From an uncultured Streptococcus sp. (GTDB lineage Bacteria > Bacillota > Bacilli > Lactobacillales > Streptococcaceae): DNA of 36,034 bases. The stretch's first letter is position 1. Each line of letters opens with the position of its first letter. Shown in pieces: positions 7,669 to 17,390 of this stretch. The stretch is taken from the NCBI RefSeq assembly GCF_938036805.1, contig NZ_CALHWC010000216.1:1-36034 (forward strand), in the 5' to 3' direction. Under the pieces are notes generated by a model, which was not told where the DNA came from, did not search any database, and saw only the letters and a program-made list of their open reading frames with translations. The position numbers and the translations under genes are program-made.

Positions 7669-8484
7669 TTACAAAAAACCTTCTTTAGGCGTCACTCCAA
7701 ATTGATCTGCTAATTCTTTCAACTCTTGGTCTGTGATTTCTTGCTTGATATGACCACCTTGGGCTCCTACTTGGCTGTAAATCATGGCTGCTTTTTCAAT
7801 GACTTCTACCAAGCCATAGGTTTCATCAAGTGAGATACCTGAAGCAAAGAGTCCATGATGTGGCCAGATGACTGCTGAGAAATCTGACATCTTTTCTGCT
7901 GTCGCTTTTCCAATCTCTGTTGTTCCTGGAGTCATATAAGGAATAACCCCAATCCCTTCAGGGAAAACAACAAGTGATTCAGCCTGCATTTTCCATAAAA
8001 GACGAGATAGGTGACGTTCATCCAAATCTTGCGTAAAGGTCAATGCAATCAAGTTGGTCGGGTGACAATGGAAAACAACACGTTGCTCTGGATTGACTTT
8101 TAGGCGTTCGATGTGACTCATCAAATGACTTGGAAATTCTGAGGTTGGTCGTCCTCCGTCTTCAAATCCCCAAACAATATCGTAACCTTGACCATCTTCA
8201 GAAATTTTTACTAATCCTAAATCAAGCAGAGGTTGTTTGGTCACATTGCGGAAATAGCGACCAGTACCAGTTACGAGATAATATTGGCCTGCTAAAGCGG
8301 AAGCATCAAAGCCAAGTTCATGTGTGGATTTGACCTCATGCACATCTTCATAAGGGCTTACTTCATCAGCAGTTAAGCGGCAAGAGACATTCCCTCCGTT
8401 GCGTTCATCCCAATAACGCAGATAGGATTGGTAGGTTACTTCTCGCATGGTTTCAACATATGGTGAATCGATAAATTTAGTCAT
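7669..8484 (-). CDS. rhaD: L-rhamnulose-1-phosphate aldolase
   Basis: Class II zinc aldolase that splits L-rhamnulose-1-phosphate into dihydroxyacetone phosphate and L-lactaldehyde. About 271 residues, the usual family length. The metal-binding histidines are visible in VVFHCHPTNLIAL and IWPHHGLFASG; NGGNVSCRL and TGTGRYFRNV are typical N-terminal motifs. Two ATGs are adjacent; the second (8484) is better spaced from the GAGGA ribosome site, the first being 8487. It is the last gene of rhaB-rhaA-rhaD, 12 nt after rhaA and just before a terminator. Confidence 0.95.
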   Translation of the reverse strand: MTKFIDSPYVETMREVTYQSYLRYWDERNGGNVSCRLTADEVSPYEDVHEVKSTHELGFDASALAGQYYLVTGTGRYFRNVTKQPLLDLGLVKISEDGQGYDIVWGFEDGGRPTSEFPSHLMSHIERLKVNPEQRVVFHCHPTNLIALTFTQDLDERHLSRLLWKMQAESLVVFPEGIGVIPYMTPGTTEIGKATAEKMSDFSAVIWPHHGLFASGISLDETYGLVEVIEKAAMIYSQVGAQGGHIKQEITDQELKELADQFGVTPKEGFL

Positions 8485-8496
8485 CATTTCCTCTTT

Positions 8497-9756
8497 CTAG
8501 TTACGTTTGCTTAATACTTCTTCGTATTGACGGACATCTGTCAACCAATCTAGACCAACTGGAACATCATTTTGCAGGCAGAAATAATTCCAGACATCTG
8601 CATATGGAAAGTCTTTCAGCTCCTCTGTGTAGGCTAAGCGAGAAGTGAAATCAAAGGCATTTTCCATATCTTTCAAATCTTTAGTTGGCTCAAGAAGGGC
8701 TTTCAAGAGTGCCTTCTGAGTATTGCGAGTGCCGATGACCCAGGCAGCGATTCGGTTAATGGTCGCATCGAAGAAATCAAGACCAATCACTGCCTTATCC
8801 AACAAGTCATTGCGGACCAACTCTTTGGCAATATCTTGTAATTCATCATCCATAATGACCACATGGTCAGAATCCCAACGGACAGGACGAGAAACATGGA
8901 GCATGATTCCTTTTCCGAATAGTGCTAATGAAGACAGTTTGTTTGAGATGACTTCAGTTGGGTGAAAGTGTCCTGCATCTAACAAAATCATCTTACCACG
9001 CGTCAAGCCATATCCCATATAAAACTCGTGTGAGCCAACGGTATAGGCTTCTGCTCCAAGTCCAAATAATTTACTCTCCACTGCATCTTGGGTGTAGGTT
9101 TCATCCACATGGTCAGCGAAAATGTTATCCAATGATTCCATCAAGCGTTTGCGAGGGCTGAGTCGATCAACTGGATTATCTTTGAAACCATCTGGCACCC
9201 AGAAGTTGTTGTAACAAACTTGACCTAGTTCTTTCCCCATGTACTCAGCAATCTTGCGACTGCGTTTACCATGTTCAATCCAATAATCACGAACTTCCTT
9301 ATCTGGATGGGACAAAGTAAAACCGTCTTTCATCATCGGATGCGAGAAGAAAGTTGGGTTAAAATCAAGTCCTAAGCCTTGTTCCTTAGCCCAAGCTACC
9401 CATTTTTCGAAATGTTTTGGTTCAATTTCATTCAAATCAACTTTTTCATCTGTATCTAGATAAATGGCATGAAGATTGAGCTTATGCTGACCAGGAATGA
9501 GACTATAGGCTTTTTCCAAATCTTGACGCAACTGGTCTGGGGTCTTTGCTGCACCAGGGTAATTTCCTGTTGACATAATACCTCCAGTCAAGTCTCCTTC
9601 TGGTGTCAAGAAGCCTTTGACATCATCTCCCTGCCAGCAATGCATGGAAATTTTAATATCTTGTAATTTTTTCAAGGCAGCATCAGTATCAACTCCGATA
9701 GCTGCATAGCGTTCTTTAGCGACTTGATAGGCTTGTGTAATGTGTTCTGCTTTCAT
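8497..9756 (-). CDS. rhaA: L-rhamnose isomerase
   Basis: Cytosolic metal-dependent isomerase converting L-rhamnose to L-rhamnulose. The 419-residue length fits the family. The N-terminus IKISMHCWQGDDVKGF, the conserved FNPTFFSHPMMKDGFTLSHPD block, LLDAGHFHPTEVISNK and RWDSDHVVIMDDE supply metal- and substrate-binding residues. The ribosome site AAAGGAGAA lies about 9 nt before the ATG. It sits between rhaB (13 nt gap) and rhaD (12 nt), so one polycistronic unit. Confidence 0.96.
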   Translation of the reverse strand: MKAEHITQAYQVAKERYAAIGVDTDAALKKLQDIKISMHCWQGDDVKGFLTPEGDLTGGIMSTGNYPGAAKTPDQLRQDLEKAYSLIPGQHKLNLHAIYLDTDEKVDLNEIEPKHFEKWVAWAKEQGLGLDFNPTFFSHPMMKDGFTLSHPDKEVRDYWIEHGKRSRKIAEYMGKELGQVCYNNFWVPDGFKDNPVDRLSPRKRLMESLDNIFADHVDETYTQDAVESKLFGLGAEAYTVGSHEFYMGYGLTRGKMILLDAGHFHPTEVISNKLSSLALFGKGIMLHVSRPVRWDSDHVVIMDDELQDIAKELVRNDLLDKAVIGLDFFDATINRIAAWVIGTRNTQKALLKALLEPTKDLKDMENAFDFTSRLAYTEELKDFPYADVWNYFCLQNDVPVGLDWLTDVRQYEEVLSKRN

Positions 9757-9769
9757 TTATTTTTCTCCT

Positions 9770-11158
9770 TTATTTTTGTGGAATACAAGATTCTAAACAG
9801 GATGTACTTTCTAACCAGGTCCTAGCTTGACTGAGATTTTCAAATTCCCCTGTCGCAATCATCTGGACAAGAATATTACCAATAGCGGTTGCCTCTCCCG
9901 GTCCTGCAATCACTTTTTTTCCGATAACATTCGCAGTTAGTTGATTGAGAAGGGTGACATTGGAGCCACCGCCTACGATATGAAGGCAGTCAATGGTCTG
10001 ACCTGTCAAGGTTTCCAGCTGCTTCAATTCTCGTCCATAGGCTTTTGCAAGATTGGAATAAACTGCCATGACCAGTTCTCCGATAGATTCAGGTACAACT
10101 TGTCCTGTTTCGCGACAAGACTCTTGGATTTCTTCAATCATATTTTCTGGATTGGTGAATCGATCGTCATTTAGATCAATCTCTTGCAAGAATGGCTCAA
10201 CGTGTGCTGCCTGCTCTGCCATTTCCTTAAAAGAATACTGATAGTTAATAAGACGGGCAATTTCCTGAACACACCACATTCCTGTGATGTTCTTTAGGAA
10301 ACGGTAGGTTTGGTAAGCTCCCCATTCGTTTGTGTAGTTGGCTCTATAACTGGCCTGATTCGCGATAGGCTCTTGGGATTCAACACCGATTAATGACCAG
10401 GTGCCTGAACTGATATAAGCCCAGTTCTTGCTGGTAGCGGGGACACCTACAACAGCTGAGGCTGTATCATGCGTGCCGACAGCGATGACTTGTGCTTCTG
10501 GCACGTCATAACCAGTTACTTGGAGGGCTCCAATAATCTCACCAGCCTCAATCAAATCAGGAAGCTTGCTGGTATCGATGTGTAACATTTCCAATAAATC
10601 CCTGTCATAAGTTCGACTTTCTAGATTTAAAAATTGGGTCGTTGACCAGTTGGTGACCTCCCCTGCCATTCTGCCTGTCAGTTTGTAGGCGATATAGTCG
10701 GGAATCATGAGAATTTTCTCTGTTTTTTCCAATAAACTTTCATCTTCTACAAATAACTGGTAGAGGGTATTAAAGTTGAGAAATTGGATGCCTGTTTTCT
10801 TGTAAATGTTTTCCTTAGGAATCTGTTGGAAGACTTGTTCCATCGCCCCTTGAGTTCTAGCATCACGGTAGGCAACTGGCTGTCCTAAAAGTTCTCCTTT
10901 GTCATCAAGAAGAACATAGTCCACAGCCCAGGTATCAATACCAATTGTACAGGTCGCAACCCCTCGCTGTTTTACTTTTTCAAGACCAACCAAGACATTC
11001 TTAACTAGCTGATCAATATCCCATCTGTCATGTCCATCTACTTTGGCAAAACCATTTTTGAAGCGGTGGATTTCGTCTAATCGTAACACTTCTTCTTTTT
11101 TGGCTAACATGACACGCCCACTGGATGCCCCAATATCAATTGCAACATGGTAAGTCAT
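9770..11158 (-). CDS. rhaB: Rhamnulokinase
   Basis: FGGY-family sugar kinase phosphorylating L-rhamnulose at C1. The start is placed at 11158 (MTYHVAIDIGASSGRV), which has GGAGAA 6 nt upstream; a longer frame from 11200 has no such site. Visible motifs are DIGASSGR (ATP phosphate 1), GIDTWAVDYVLLD, AVGTHDTASAV (catalytic Asp region), YISSGTWSLIG and HIVGGGSNVTLLNQL (adenosine region). It is the first gene of rhaBAD, divergent from the AraC regulator at 11270. No rhaM mutarotase or lactaldehyde oxidoreductase gene is seen nearby. Confidence 0.95.
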   Translation of the reverse strand: MTYHVAIDIGASSGRVMLAKKEEVLRLDEIHRFKNGFAKVDGHDRWDIDQLVKNVLVGLEKVKQRGVATCTIGIDTWAVDYVLLDDKGELLGQPVAYRDARTQGAMEQVFQQIPKENIYKKTGIQFLNFNTLYQLFVEDESLLEKTEKILMIPDYIAYKLTGRMAGEVTNWSTTQFLNLESRTYDRDLLEMLHIDTSKLPDLIEAGEIIGALQVTGYDVPEAQVIAVGTHDTASAVVGVPATSKNWAYISSGTWSLIGVESQEPIANQASYRANYTNEWGAYQTYRFLKNITGMWCVQEIARLINYQYSFKEMAEQAAHVEPFLQEIDLNDDRFTNPENMIEEIQESCRETGQVVPESIGELVMAVYSNLAKAYGRELKQLETLTGQTIDCLHIVGGGSNVTLLNQLTANVIGKKVIAGPGEATAIGNILVQMIATGEFENLSQARTWLESTSCLESCIPQK

Positions 11159-11269
11159 GAGAATTCTCCTTCGTTTTTTGATACTTCTATTTAACCTCAT
11201 TTTGTTTTATGGTACAATATCGGTATAACATTGAAAACGTATCAAATATACAGTTCAAAGGATTAGAAA
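11159..11269. promoter_or_regulatory. rhaB/araC divergent control region
   Basis: For the plus-strand regulator, an extended -10 (TGGTACAAT, 11210-11218) pairs at 17 bp with TTTAAC at 11190-11195. At 11232-11244 lies TGAAAACGTATCA, a cre-like motif one base shorter than the CcpA consensus. No strong minus-strand promoter for rhaB is visible, consistent with an activator-dependent promoter. Confidence 0.5.
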
Positions 11270-12226
11270 ATGAACCAACTAGACCAACTACTATTTTCCA
11301 AAACCGATCATGAAGTTCTTCAGGAAAAACAGGGCTTTGTATCAGATTATGTAGATTTACAATCTGCACTACAAACGCCGAAACTTTCCCAACAATTTTT
11401 CTTTCAGAATAAGGATATTTTCATTAGTAAGCATAGTCGCTACGCTGCCTATCCCGAGCATACCCATCAATTCTTAGAAATCAACTATGTTTACAAAGGA
11501 AACTGTCGCCAAAAAATAAACGGGCAACTATTTGAGTTAAAAGAGGGAGATATTCTCTTGATGGATGTGGAAAGTCGTCATTCGATTGAAGCTCTGGGTG
11601 ATGGAGACATCTTAATCAATATCCTGTTTCAAAATAAGGACGTTTCCATCAACTGGCTCAAGCAACTTCAAGGAGAAAACAGCCTCCTTTATCAATTTTT
11701 ACTCTCAGATGCCTCTAACCACTTCAAACGAGATAACTTTCTACTTCTTCCGACTGGAGAACATAGCCCTGTCCGTCAAATACTAAAGGAAATGATGACC
11801 GAGTATTTCCTACCGCAGGAATTTTCACAACAGATGTTGAAACACTATCTACCACTCTTTTTCTATCAGTTAGCACGACTATTGCCAACTGTTGAAAAGA
11901 CAGTGGATTTGCATTTGGAAGAATCAACTTACGCCCAGGTATTAAAAATTATAGATCGTGAATATGCCTCGATTGGTCTAACTGAACTCGCTCAACGCTT
12001 GAATTTTAATAAAAATTACTTGAGCAACCTTATCAAAGCAGAGTCTGGGCAAACCTTCACTCAGTTAGTTAATCAACGAAAGCTAATGAAAGCGCAATTA
12101 TTATTACAAACAACCCAGCTACCCATCCAAGAGATTGCCCTGAGTGTTGGTTTCAGCAATAAAACCTATTTCTACGAAAAATACAAAGAAACCTTCGGCC
12201 ATGGACCAAAGGTTGAGAGAAATTAA
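11270..12226 (+). CDS. AraC-family regulator of the rhamnose operon
   Basis: A 318-residue regulator with an N-terminal cupin sensor (about 55-190; HTHQFLEINYVYKGNC and LKEGDILLMDVESRHSIEAL) and a C-terminal double helix-turn-helix (about 222-316; LTELAQRLNFNKNYLSNLIKAESG and IQEIALSVGFSNKTYFYEKYKETFG). It is divergent from rhaB, so probably a rhamnose-responsive activator (inference from position). It is paralogous to the regulators at 18894 and 23033, which share the cupin and HTH motifs. The ribosome site AAAGGA lies 8 nt before the ATG. Confidence 0.93.
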   Translation: MNQLDQLLFSKTDHEVLQEKQGFVSDYVDLQSALQTPKLSQQFFFQNKDIFISKHSRYAAYPEHTHQFLEINYVYKGNCRQKINGQLFELKEGDILLMDVESRHSIEALGDGDILINILFQNKDVSINWLKQLQGENSLLYQFLLSDASNHFKRDNFLLLPTGEHSPVRQILKEMMTEYFLPQEFSQQMLKHYLPLFFYQLARLLPTVEKTVDLHLEESTYAQVLKIIDREYASIGLTELAQRLNFNKNYLSNLIKAESGQTFTQLVNQRKLMKAQLLLQTTQLPIQEIALSVGFSNKTYFYEKYKETFGHGPKVERN

Positions 12227-12425
12227 GTAGGTAAAAGAGTTCAAGTCTTGTCTTAATCGAACCCGATATATTTATATTTACACAATCTATTGTTAAATTT
12301 AATATAACTGCCACAACATCGATTTTACAAAATGCATACTATTTTCACTGAAAGAAATTGAATTGGCTACAATCAAATTGAATAGTTTCCACATTATTCT
12401 GTGTCAACTTTACCCATAGCTTCAA

Positions 12426-13091
12426 TCAACACTTTCTGTGGTTAGAAGCCCAAATTTTTTCAATTTTTGAGAAATTTAAGTCGGTTGTACTATTAAATCT
12501 TTTATGGGCATGGTTGAGTTCTATTCCTCCTACTGCAATGGAGATACTACCTGCATCATTGATAGCCGTAATACCAGCCACAGAGTCTTCAATGCCAATG
12601 CAGTCAGACGGGGCTAAATGTAGTGCTTCCGATGCTGCTAAGTAAATATCAGGTGCTGGTTTTCCCTTAGCAATCTTTGATGGATCTACAATTACATCAA
12701 AGACTGTTGATAGACCTAATTTTTCTAAAATTATCGGGCCATTCTGGCTGGCAGACGCTAATGCCAGTTTAATTTTATGTTTTTTGAACTCTATAATGAG
12801 TTGGGTTATCCCAGGTAATATATCAGACTTTGTCAGATGTTTCAGCATATCCATATATATTCTATTTTTTTCATCAGCCAAATATGTGAATTGTTCCTCT
12901 GAGACTTCAATATCTAAATAATCTAGAATTACTTGAAGAGAATCTTTTCGACTTAATCCTTTCATCTCTTCTTCTAATTCAACAGGAAGATCAGCCTTAA
13001 AATGTTTCTTTACAAGCTTTTTCCAAGCGTCAAAATGATATGCAGCTGTATCGGCAATCACACCGTCTAAATCAAACAAAGCACCTTTCAT
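12426..13091 (-). CDS. pgmB: Beta-phosphoglucomutase-like HAD hydrolase
   Basis: A 221-residue HAD-superfamily protein of the beta-phosphoglucomutase group. FDLDGVIADTA carries the nucleophile Asp7 and acid/base Asp9. LALASASQNGPIILEKLGL is motif II, KGKPAPDIYLAAS motif III, and GIEDSVAGITAINDAG the metal-binding motif IV. The family interconverts beta-glucose-1-P and glucose-6-P. The start is the ATG at 13091, sharing one base with the GH78 stop (TGATG), so coupled translation is likely. In this operon it could handle phosphorylated glucose released from rhamnoglucosides, but no sugar phosphorylase is seen, so a plain sugar phosphatase is also possible. Confidence 0.85.
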   Translation of the reverse strand: MKGALFDLDGVIADTAAYHFDAWKKLVKKHFKADLPVELEEEMKGLSRKDSLQVILDYLDIEVSEEQFTYLADEKNRIYMDMLKHLTKSDILPGITQLIIEFKKHKIKLALASASQNGPIILEKLGLSTVFDVIVDPSKIAKGKPAPDIYLAASEALHLAPSDCIGIEDSVAGITAINDAGSISIAVGGIELNHAHKRFNSTTDLNFSKIEKIWASNHRKC

Positions 13092-15691
13092 CAATTTATC
13101 CTATCCTCAATTATATTTTGTCCGGTTGATAATGGTAACGTTTTACCATTCGAAAACGTAAATGCCACCTCAGTCCGAACTGGGATATCAATCTTTGTTC
13201 GAACCTTATCCTTATCTATTTCCCATCTGACTGTTAAGTTTCCATTTGGTGTTCTAAGTGATCCTTCCACCCAGTCCAGATACTTCGTATAATGTGGCTT
13301 GATATGATACGTTGATGTTTCATCTGATATTTCTGGAAGATTAATACCCAGTAGTTTTTCAACAATGAAATCTTCAACCGCTCCGTACGCATAGTGATTC
13401 ATTGAGTTCATCTCTACACCGCTAATTTTACCATCTGGCAGGAGTGAGTCCCAGCGTTCCCAAGTTGTAGTTGCACCCATGATCACTTCGAAAAGCCAAC
13501 TCGGTGCAGTTTCTTTAAATAGTAGGTCAAAAGCCTCATTTTCTAAACCATTATCTAATAAAGCATGCGGCAATTCTGGTGTCCCAGCGAATCCTGTCGT
13601 CAGTGCCCCACCATTTTCCTCCATTTTATTTTTTAATTTATTCACCAAATTCTGACGTGCTTTTTCACTTGGATATAGTCCATAACGCAGTAAAATAGCC
13701 AGTCCAGTCTGAGTATCTATTCTTGTTGTTAAATTATGCCCAGCAAAAGTCCGCATCATTTCTTGACGAAATTGCTCCACTTCTGATTGTAATGTAGAGG
13801 GTGCCAAATTTAAATCATCACCTGTAAAATAAGTACCAATTATTGCTTGACGAATTTCATTTTCTAATTTCTGGTAAAAATCAACTCGACAATCTTTCAA
13901 TACTATCAGTGCCTGTTTGGTACGATTTACAGATATATAGTAATATACCGATGCAATTAGAACAGAGTCCGTTGCTCCTAAAACTTGACCAGGAATACCC
14001 GTATCCAGTGCTAACCAATCTCCAAGCTGCATGCCAAAGTCCCAGAGTCGCTTTCCTCCACGTGCTTCATCTTGCTGATAAATATAATTCACCCAATCTA
14101 TCATGCCCTCAATATGAGTCGCTAGAAGACCTAGATCACGAAAATGTCGATAAAGGGTAAAAGGTAAAAACGTCGCTGCATCACCCCAAACAGCTACACC
14201 TGAAGAAGTCAAAAATGGGTTAAGCCCCTCTTGTGGACTGATTTTGGGATAAGGCGCAAAAAATGGTACTGCGCCTTCTAATTGAACTTGTTCTAGGCGA
14301 AGATTTTTTAAGAAATGTCCAAGAAATGCTCTGGTTTCCATATTGTATGAGGCAGTATTTGCGAAAACCGTAATATCTCCAGTCCACCCCATTCTCTCAT
14401 CTCGCTGAGGACAATCTGTTGGGATACTAAGGAAATTATCTTTCTGACTCCAGCGAATATTGCTGACTAGTCTATTCAATTTTTCATGAGAAGATACAAA
14501 GCGAAAGGTTTCATCCATTTTGCTTTGAAGTGCCTGTGCTGTGAACTTCCTAGCCTCTTCTTCCGTTAATCCTTCTACTTTTACATAGCGAAAACCAAAA
14601 AATGTAAAATGAGGACGGACATATCTTTCTTGTTGATTGTTCAATAACACAAATGTTTGTTGTGCTGTCCGTAAATTTTCAGTGTAAAAAACATGTCCTT
14701 GTAAGAGTTCCCCAAATTGAAAGGTCGCATTTTTTCCAGCAGGTAATATTCCACTAATCCAACCAGTTATTTCTTGACCATAATCCAAAATCAATTGACC
14801 TTTTGCATCTCGAAAAACATGAGGATGAAAAGTTGCCACAACTTCTACTGGCAAATCGACACGAGCTGTTAACAAACTCTTGGTAGTGAAATCAACATGA
14901 GTTGTCAATTGGATAGGCTCAACCCTAAAATCAATGATTTCTCCATCGTAAATGGAATTATCTTGAATATGAGTCGTGCTCGTTTTCCAGCTAGCATCTG
15001 TTCCTAAGACTACTTCTGTTCCATCTTGAAAAGTCACATGCAATTCAGCAATTAACTTTTGTTTGTCTCCATATATGTTCTTAAAACCACCTTCAAACAC
15101 GAAGCGACCGCGATACCAGCCATTCCCTACAATAATATTTAATGTTGTCGTGTCAGTTAACAATTCTGTCACATCATAAGTTTGGTATTGTTGAAAAAGG
15201 TCATAACTGTGATAGCCAGGTGTAAGGTACTCTCTTCCGACTTTCTCTCCGTTGATTTCCACTTCGTAAAGTCCCAAGCCTAGAGCATAAAGGCGGGCGG
15301 AACGAACGCTTTTTTGAAGATATATATTTTTAGAAAAAGTGACACACTCAACACTATCTTCCTCATAACTAATCCAGTCCGCTGACCAATCTTGGTCCAT
15401 TTTAGCTGTTTCAAACCAACTAGTGGCTTTCGCATTTTGTGTAGAAATTCTCCAGTAATACCTAGTTTGAGCTTCTAAAAAATCCCCTGATGTTGACAAT
15501 ACATTAAAACTATTGGATGTGCTTTCTGTCCAAAGCACTGTTTTAAAATCCAAATCCTTTGATACTTCTACTGTAAAAATCAGCTCCTCCTCAGTTTCTA
15601 TTGCAGACAATTCCCAAGAAAAGCTAAGGTAGTCAAACTGATAGCCTAGAGGCTCTTTGATTCCATTTACTTTTAAATTATGAATCTCCAT
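13091..15691 (-). CDS. GH78 alpha-L-rhamnosidase
   Basis: An 866-residue inverting glycosidase removing terminal alpha-L-rhamnose from glycosides. N-terminal beta-sandwich domains hold LYALGLGLYEVEINGEKVG (about 134-152) and NGWYRGRF. The (alpha/alpha)6 catalytic domain starts near 400, with TDCPQRDERMGWTGD (425-439; Glu432 the usual general acid). A C-terminal beta domain has WERWDSLLPDG and MNSMNHYAYGAVEDF before it. No signal peptide, so the enzyme is intracellular and acts on imported small glycosides. The start overlaps the GH3 gene by 14 nt and the stop overlaps pgmB. Confidence 0.95.
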   Translation of the reverse strand: MEIHNLKVNGIKEPLGYQFDYLSFSWELSAIETEEELIFTVEVSKDLDFKTVLWTESTSNSFNVLSTSGDFLEAQTRYYWRISTQNAKATSWFETAKMDQDWSADWISYEEDSVECVTFSKNIYLQKSVRSARLYALGLGLYEVEINGEKVGREYLTPGYHSYDLFQQYQTYDVTELLTDTTTLNIIVGNGWYRGRFVFEGGFKNIYGDKQKLIAELHVTFQDGTEVVLGTDASWKTSTTHIQDNSIYDGEIIDFRVEPIQLTTHVDFTTKSLLTARVDLPVEVVATFHPHVFRDAKGQLILDYGQEITGWISGILPAGKNATFQFGELLQGHVFYTENLRTAQQTFVLLNNQQERYVRPHFTFFGFRYVKVEGLTEEEARKFTAQALQSKMDETFRFVSSHEKLNRLVSNIRWSQKDNFLSIPTDCPQRDERMGWTGDITVFANTASYNMETRAFLGHFLKNLRLEQVQLEGAVPFFAPYPKISPQEGLNPFLTSSGVAVWGDAATFLPFTLYRHFRDLGLLATHIEGMIDWVNYIYQQDEARGGKRLWDFGMQLGDWLALDTGIPGQVLGATDSVLIASVYYYISVNRTKQALIVLKDCRVDFYQKLENEIRQAIIGTYFTGDDLNLAPSTLQSEVEQFRQEMMRTFAGHNLTTRIDTQTGLAILLRYGLYPSEKARQNLVNKLKNKMEENGGALTTGFAGTPELPHALLDNGLENEAFDLLFKETAPSWLFEVIMGATTTWERWDSLLPDGKISGVEMNSMNHYAYGAVEDFIVEKLLGINLPEISDETSTYHIKPHYTKYLDWVEGSLRTPNGNLTVRWEIDKDKVRTKIDIPVRTEVAFTFSNGKTLPLSTGQNIIEDRIN

Positions 15692-17324
15692 ATTTTAGCT
15701 CCTTCAAGATCTTATTTTCGCAAAATGGATTAACTGGACTAACCCCTTTAAATTCACTCTCACCAACTAATTTCTCAATGCTGGCTTTAATAAAATGGTC
15801 ATAATTACAATAAGCATTAACGACTGTCCCTACCATAGGCAAATCAAAGATATGATAAGGATTGCCAATACTGAGTAAAATTGTTGGTATTTCCTTAGCA
15901 AACCAAGGCAAATTGTTTCCTAATCCAAACAGGGTATGCCAATGAATCCTTGAAACTGTCTGATTGCTAGCATTCTCAATATTTGCTACATATAGAACTA
16001 AATCATACTTAGCAGTAAAATTCTGTACTGTTCCTAAATCCAAGAAATTCAACTCGGGTTCATATAGACTGACCTCAAAATCCCGTTTCTCTAGCTCGCA
16101 TTTAATCTTGACTGATACACGATTATTAGAATCAAAGTTTCCTAAAATCTGAACCAAAACTCGCTTATGATTCTGAGGAGAAATCGGTAAAAGTCCCTCC
16201 TCAACCTTCACTAAAGTAATTGACCGATCCGCAAGGTCTTCTTGTTCTTGACTATAATCATCAAATCTTGCATCGCCAAAAATGACACTCTTATGTAAGC
16301 CGAGTGAAGCTTTAGCTGCTAAAATGCGTGTCACGGCCTCATCTAAACGTTCCTTCGTTAAGATTCCATCTTTCAAACCATCCTTCATGAATTGAATATC
16401 TTCTTCTAAAACACGATTAAACAACAACATATCGCAACCTGCTTGAATGGTATAAGGTACTGCTTTCCTGCGTTCCATTGCAGAGCAGAAACCGACCATT
16501 GGACTAGCATCCGTAATCGTCAAGCCATTAAATCCCAATTCTTCACGTAGCAGGTTCTGCAAGATTTTGGGACTCAATGTAGCAGGCGTATCATCCCCTG
16601 AGTAAGCTGGTAATGCAATATGCCCAACCATCACACTTTTAGATCCAATTTCAATGAGTTCCTTATAAATTTTTCCAAAGTTTTTTCGCCAAGCATCCAT
16701 TGGCAAAGAGTTAATTGAGGTTAATAAGTGTTGATCGCGCTCATCCACTCCATCTCCAGGAAAATGTTTGATTGAAGTCATCATGTTGTTGTCATGAAAT
16801 GCTTGAACATATTCTTTGGCATTGTCAATGACTTGTTGAACACTACTTCCGTAGGTTCGTATGTTCGTAATAGGATTTCTAAAGTTCAAATCTAAATCTA
16901 CTACAGGCGAGAATCCCCAGTTAACTCCAACTGCTTTTCCATCAGTTGAAGCAATTTTCCCCAGAGTGTAGGCATCTTTTGTATCAGCAGTCGAGGCCAC
17001 TGCCATCTGGCTACCATATGCTGTTGCTTCTTCAGCTGCACCGTTTCCCCCATCCTCAAGATTGGCTGCTGTTAATAAGGGAATCTTGCTATGCTTTTGA
17101 GCATATTCATAGGTTGCTTGGACTTCTTTCGCCTTTCCCGAACGGAAAAATAGTCCTCCGATATGAAATGATAGGAGGTGGTCCAGATAGTCCGATTCAG
17201 TGGAAAGACCGATTGGCAGAAAAAGTTGCCCAATTTTTTCATCTGTTGATAGCGAAGCAAGGGTGTCTTGCACCCAAGCTACTGCCTCATCGTCTAAATA
17301 AAATGGTTTTGTCTTTAAATTCAT
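15678..17324 (-). CDS. GH3 glycoside hydrolase, NagZ-like
   Basis: A 548-residue family 3 enzyme. SIKHFPGDGVDERDQH (184-199) matches the NagZ-type loop with the Asp-His dyad (Asp197-His199) that replaces the classical acid/base of beta-glucosidases. GLTITDA holds the nucleophile Asp272. A C-terminal alpha/beta sandwich follows (about 350-540). The dyad favours beta-N-acetylhexosaminidase or related phosphorolytic activity over a plain beta-glucosidase, but the substrate cannot be fixed. No signal peptide. It lies between the symporter and the rhamnosidase in one operon; ribosome site GGAGG precedes the ATG. Confidence 0.88.
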   Translation of the reverse strand: MNLKTKPFYLDDEAVAWVQDTLASLSTDEKIGQLFLPIGLSTESDYLDHLLSFHIGGLFFRSGKAKEVQATYEYAQKHSKIPLLTAANLEDGGNGAAEEATAYGSQMAVASTADTKDAYTLGKIASTDGKAVGVNWGFSPVVDLDLNFRNPITNIRTYGSSVQQVIDNAKEYVQAFHDNNMMTSIKHFPGDGVDERDQHLLTSINSLPMDAWRKNFGKIYKELIEIGSKSVMVGHIALPAYSGDDTPATLSPKILQNLLREELGFNGLTITDASPMVGFCSAMERRKAVPYTIQAGCDMLLFNRVLEEDIQFMKDGLKDGILTKERLDEAVTRILAAKASLGLHKSVIFGDARFDDYSQEQEDLADRSITLVKVEEGLLPISPQNHKRVLVQILGNFDSNNRVSVKIKCELEKRDFEVSLYEPELNFLDLGTVQNFTAKYDLVLYVANIENASNQTVSRIHWHTLFGLGNNLPWFAKEIPTILLSIGNPYHIFDLPMVGTVVNAYCNYDHFIKASIEKLVGESEFKGVSPVNPFCENKILKELKYGDS

Positions 17325-17343
17325 TCTCTTCCTCCATATTTGG

Positions 17344-17372
17344 TTAGGAAGTGGCCTACAGCCTCTTCCTAA
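17344..17372 (-). other. Intercistronic RNA hairpin between symporter and GH3 genes
   Basis: TTAGGAAG and CTTCCTAA arms with an inner GGC/GCC pairing form a stem-loop in the 66-nt gap. No T-run follows, so it is more likely an mRNA-processing or stability element, or partial attenuator, than a full terminator. Confidence 0.5.
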
Positions 17373-17390
17373 TCAAAAATATCTTTTCTT

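Noticed and set aside
11187..11369. Minus-strand 60-codon frame between rhaB and the AraC gene
   Set aside because: It overlaps the AraC start and promoter and has no recognisable content.
16946..17347. Plus-strand 133-codon frame over the GH3 gene
   Set aside because: Antisense shadow of a gene with clear catalytic motifs.
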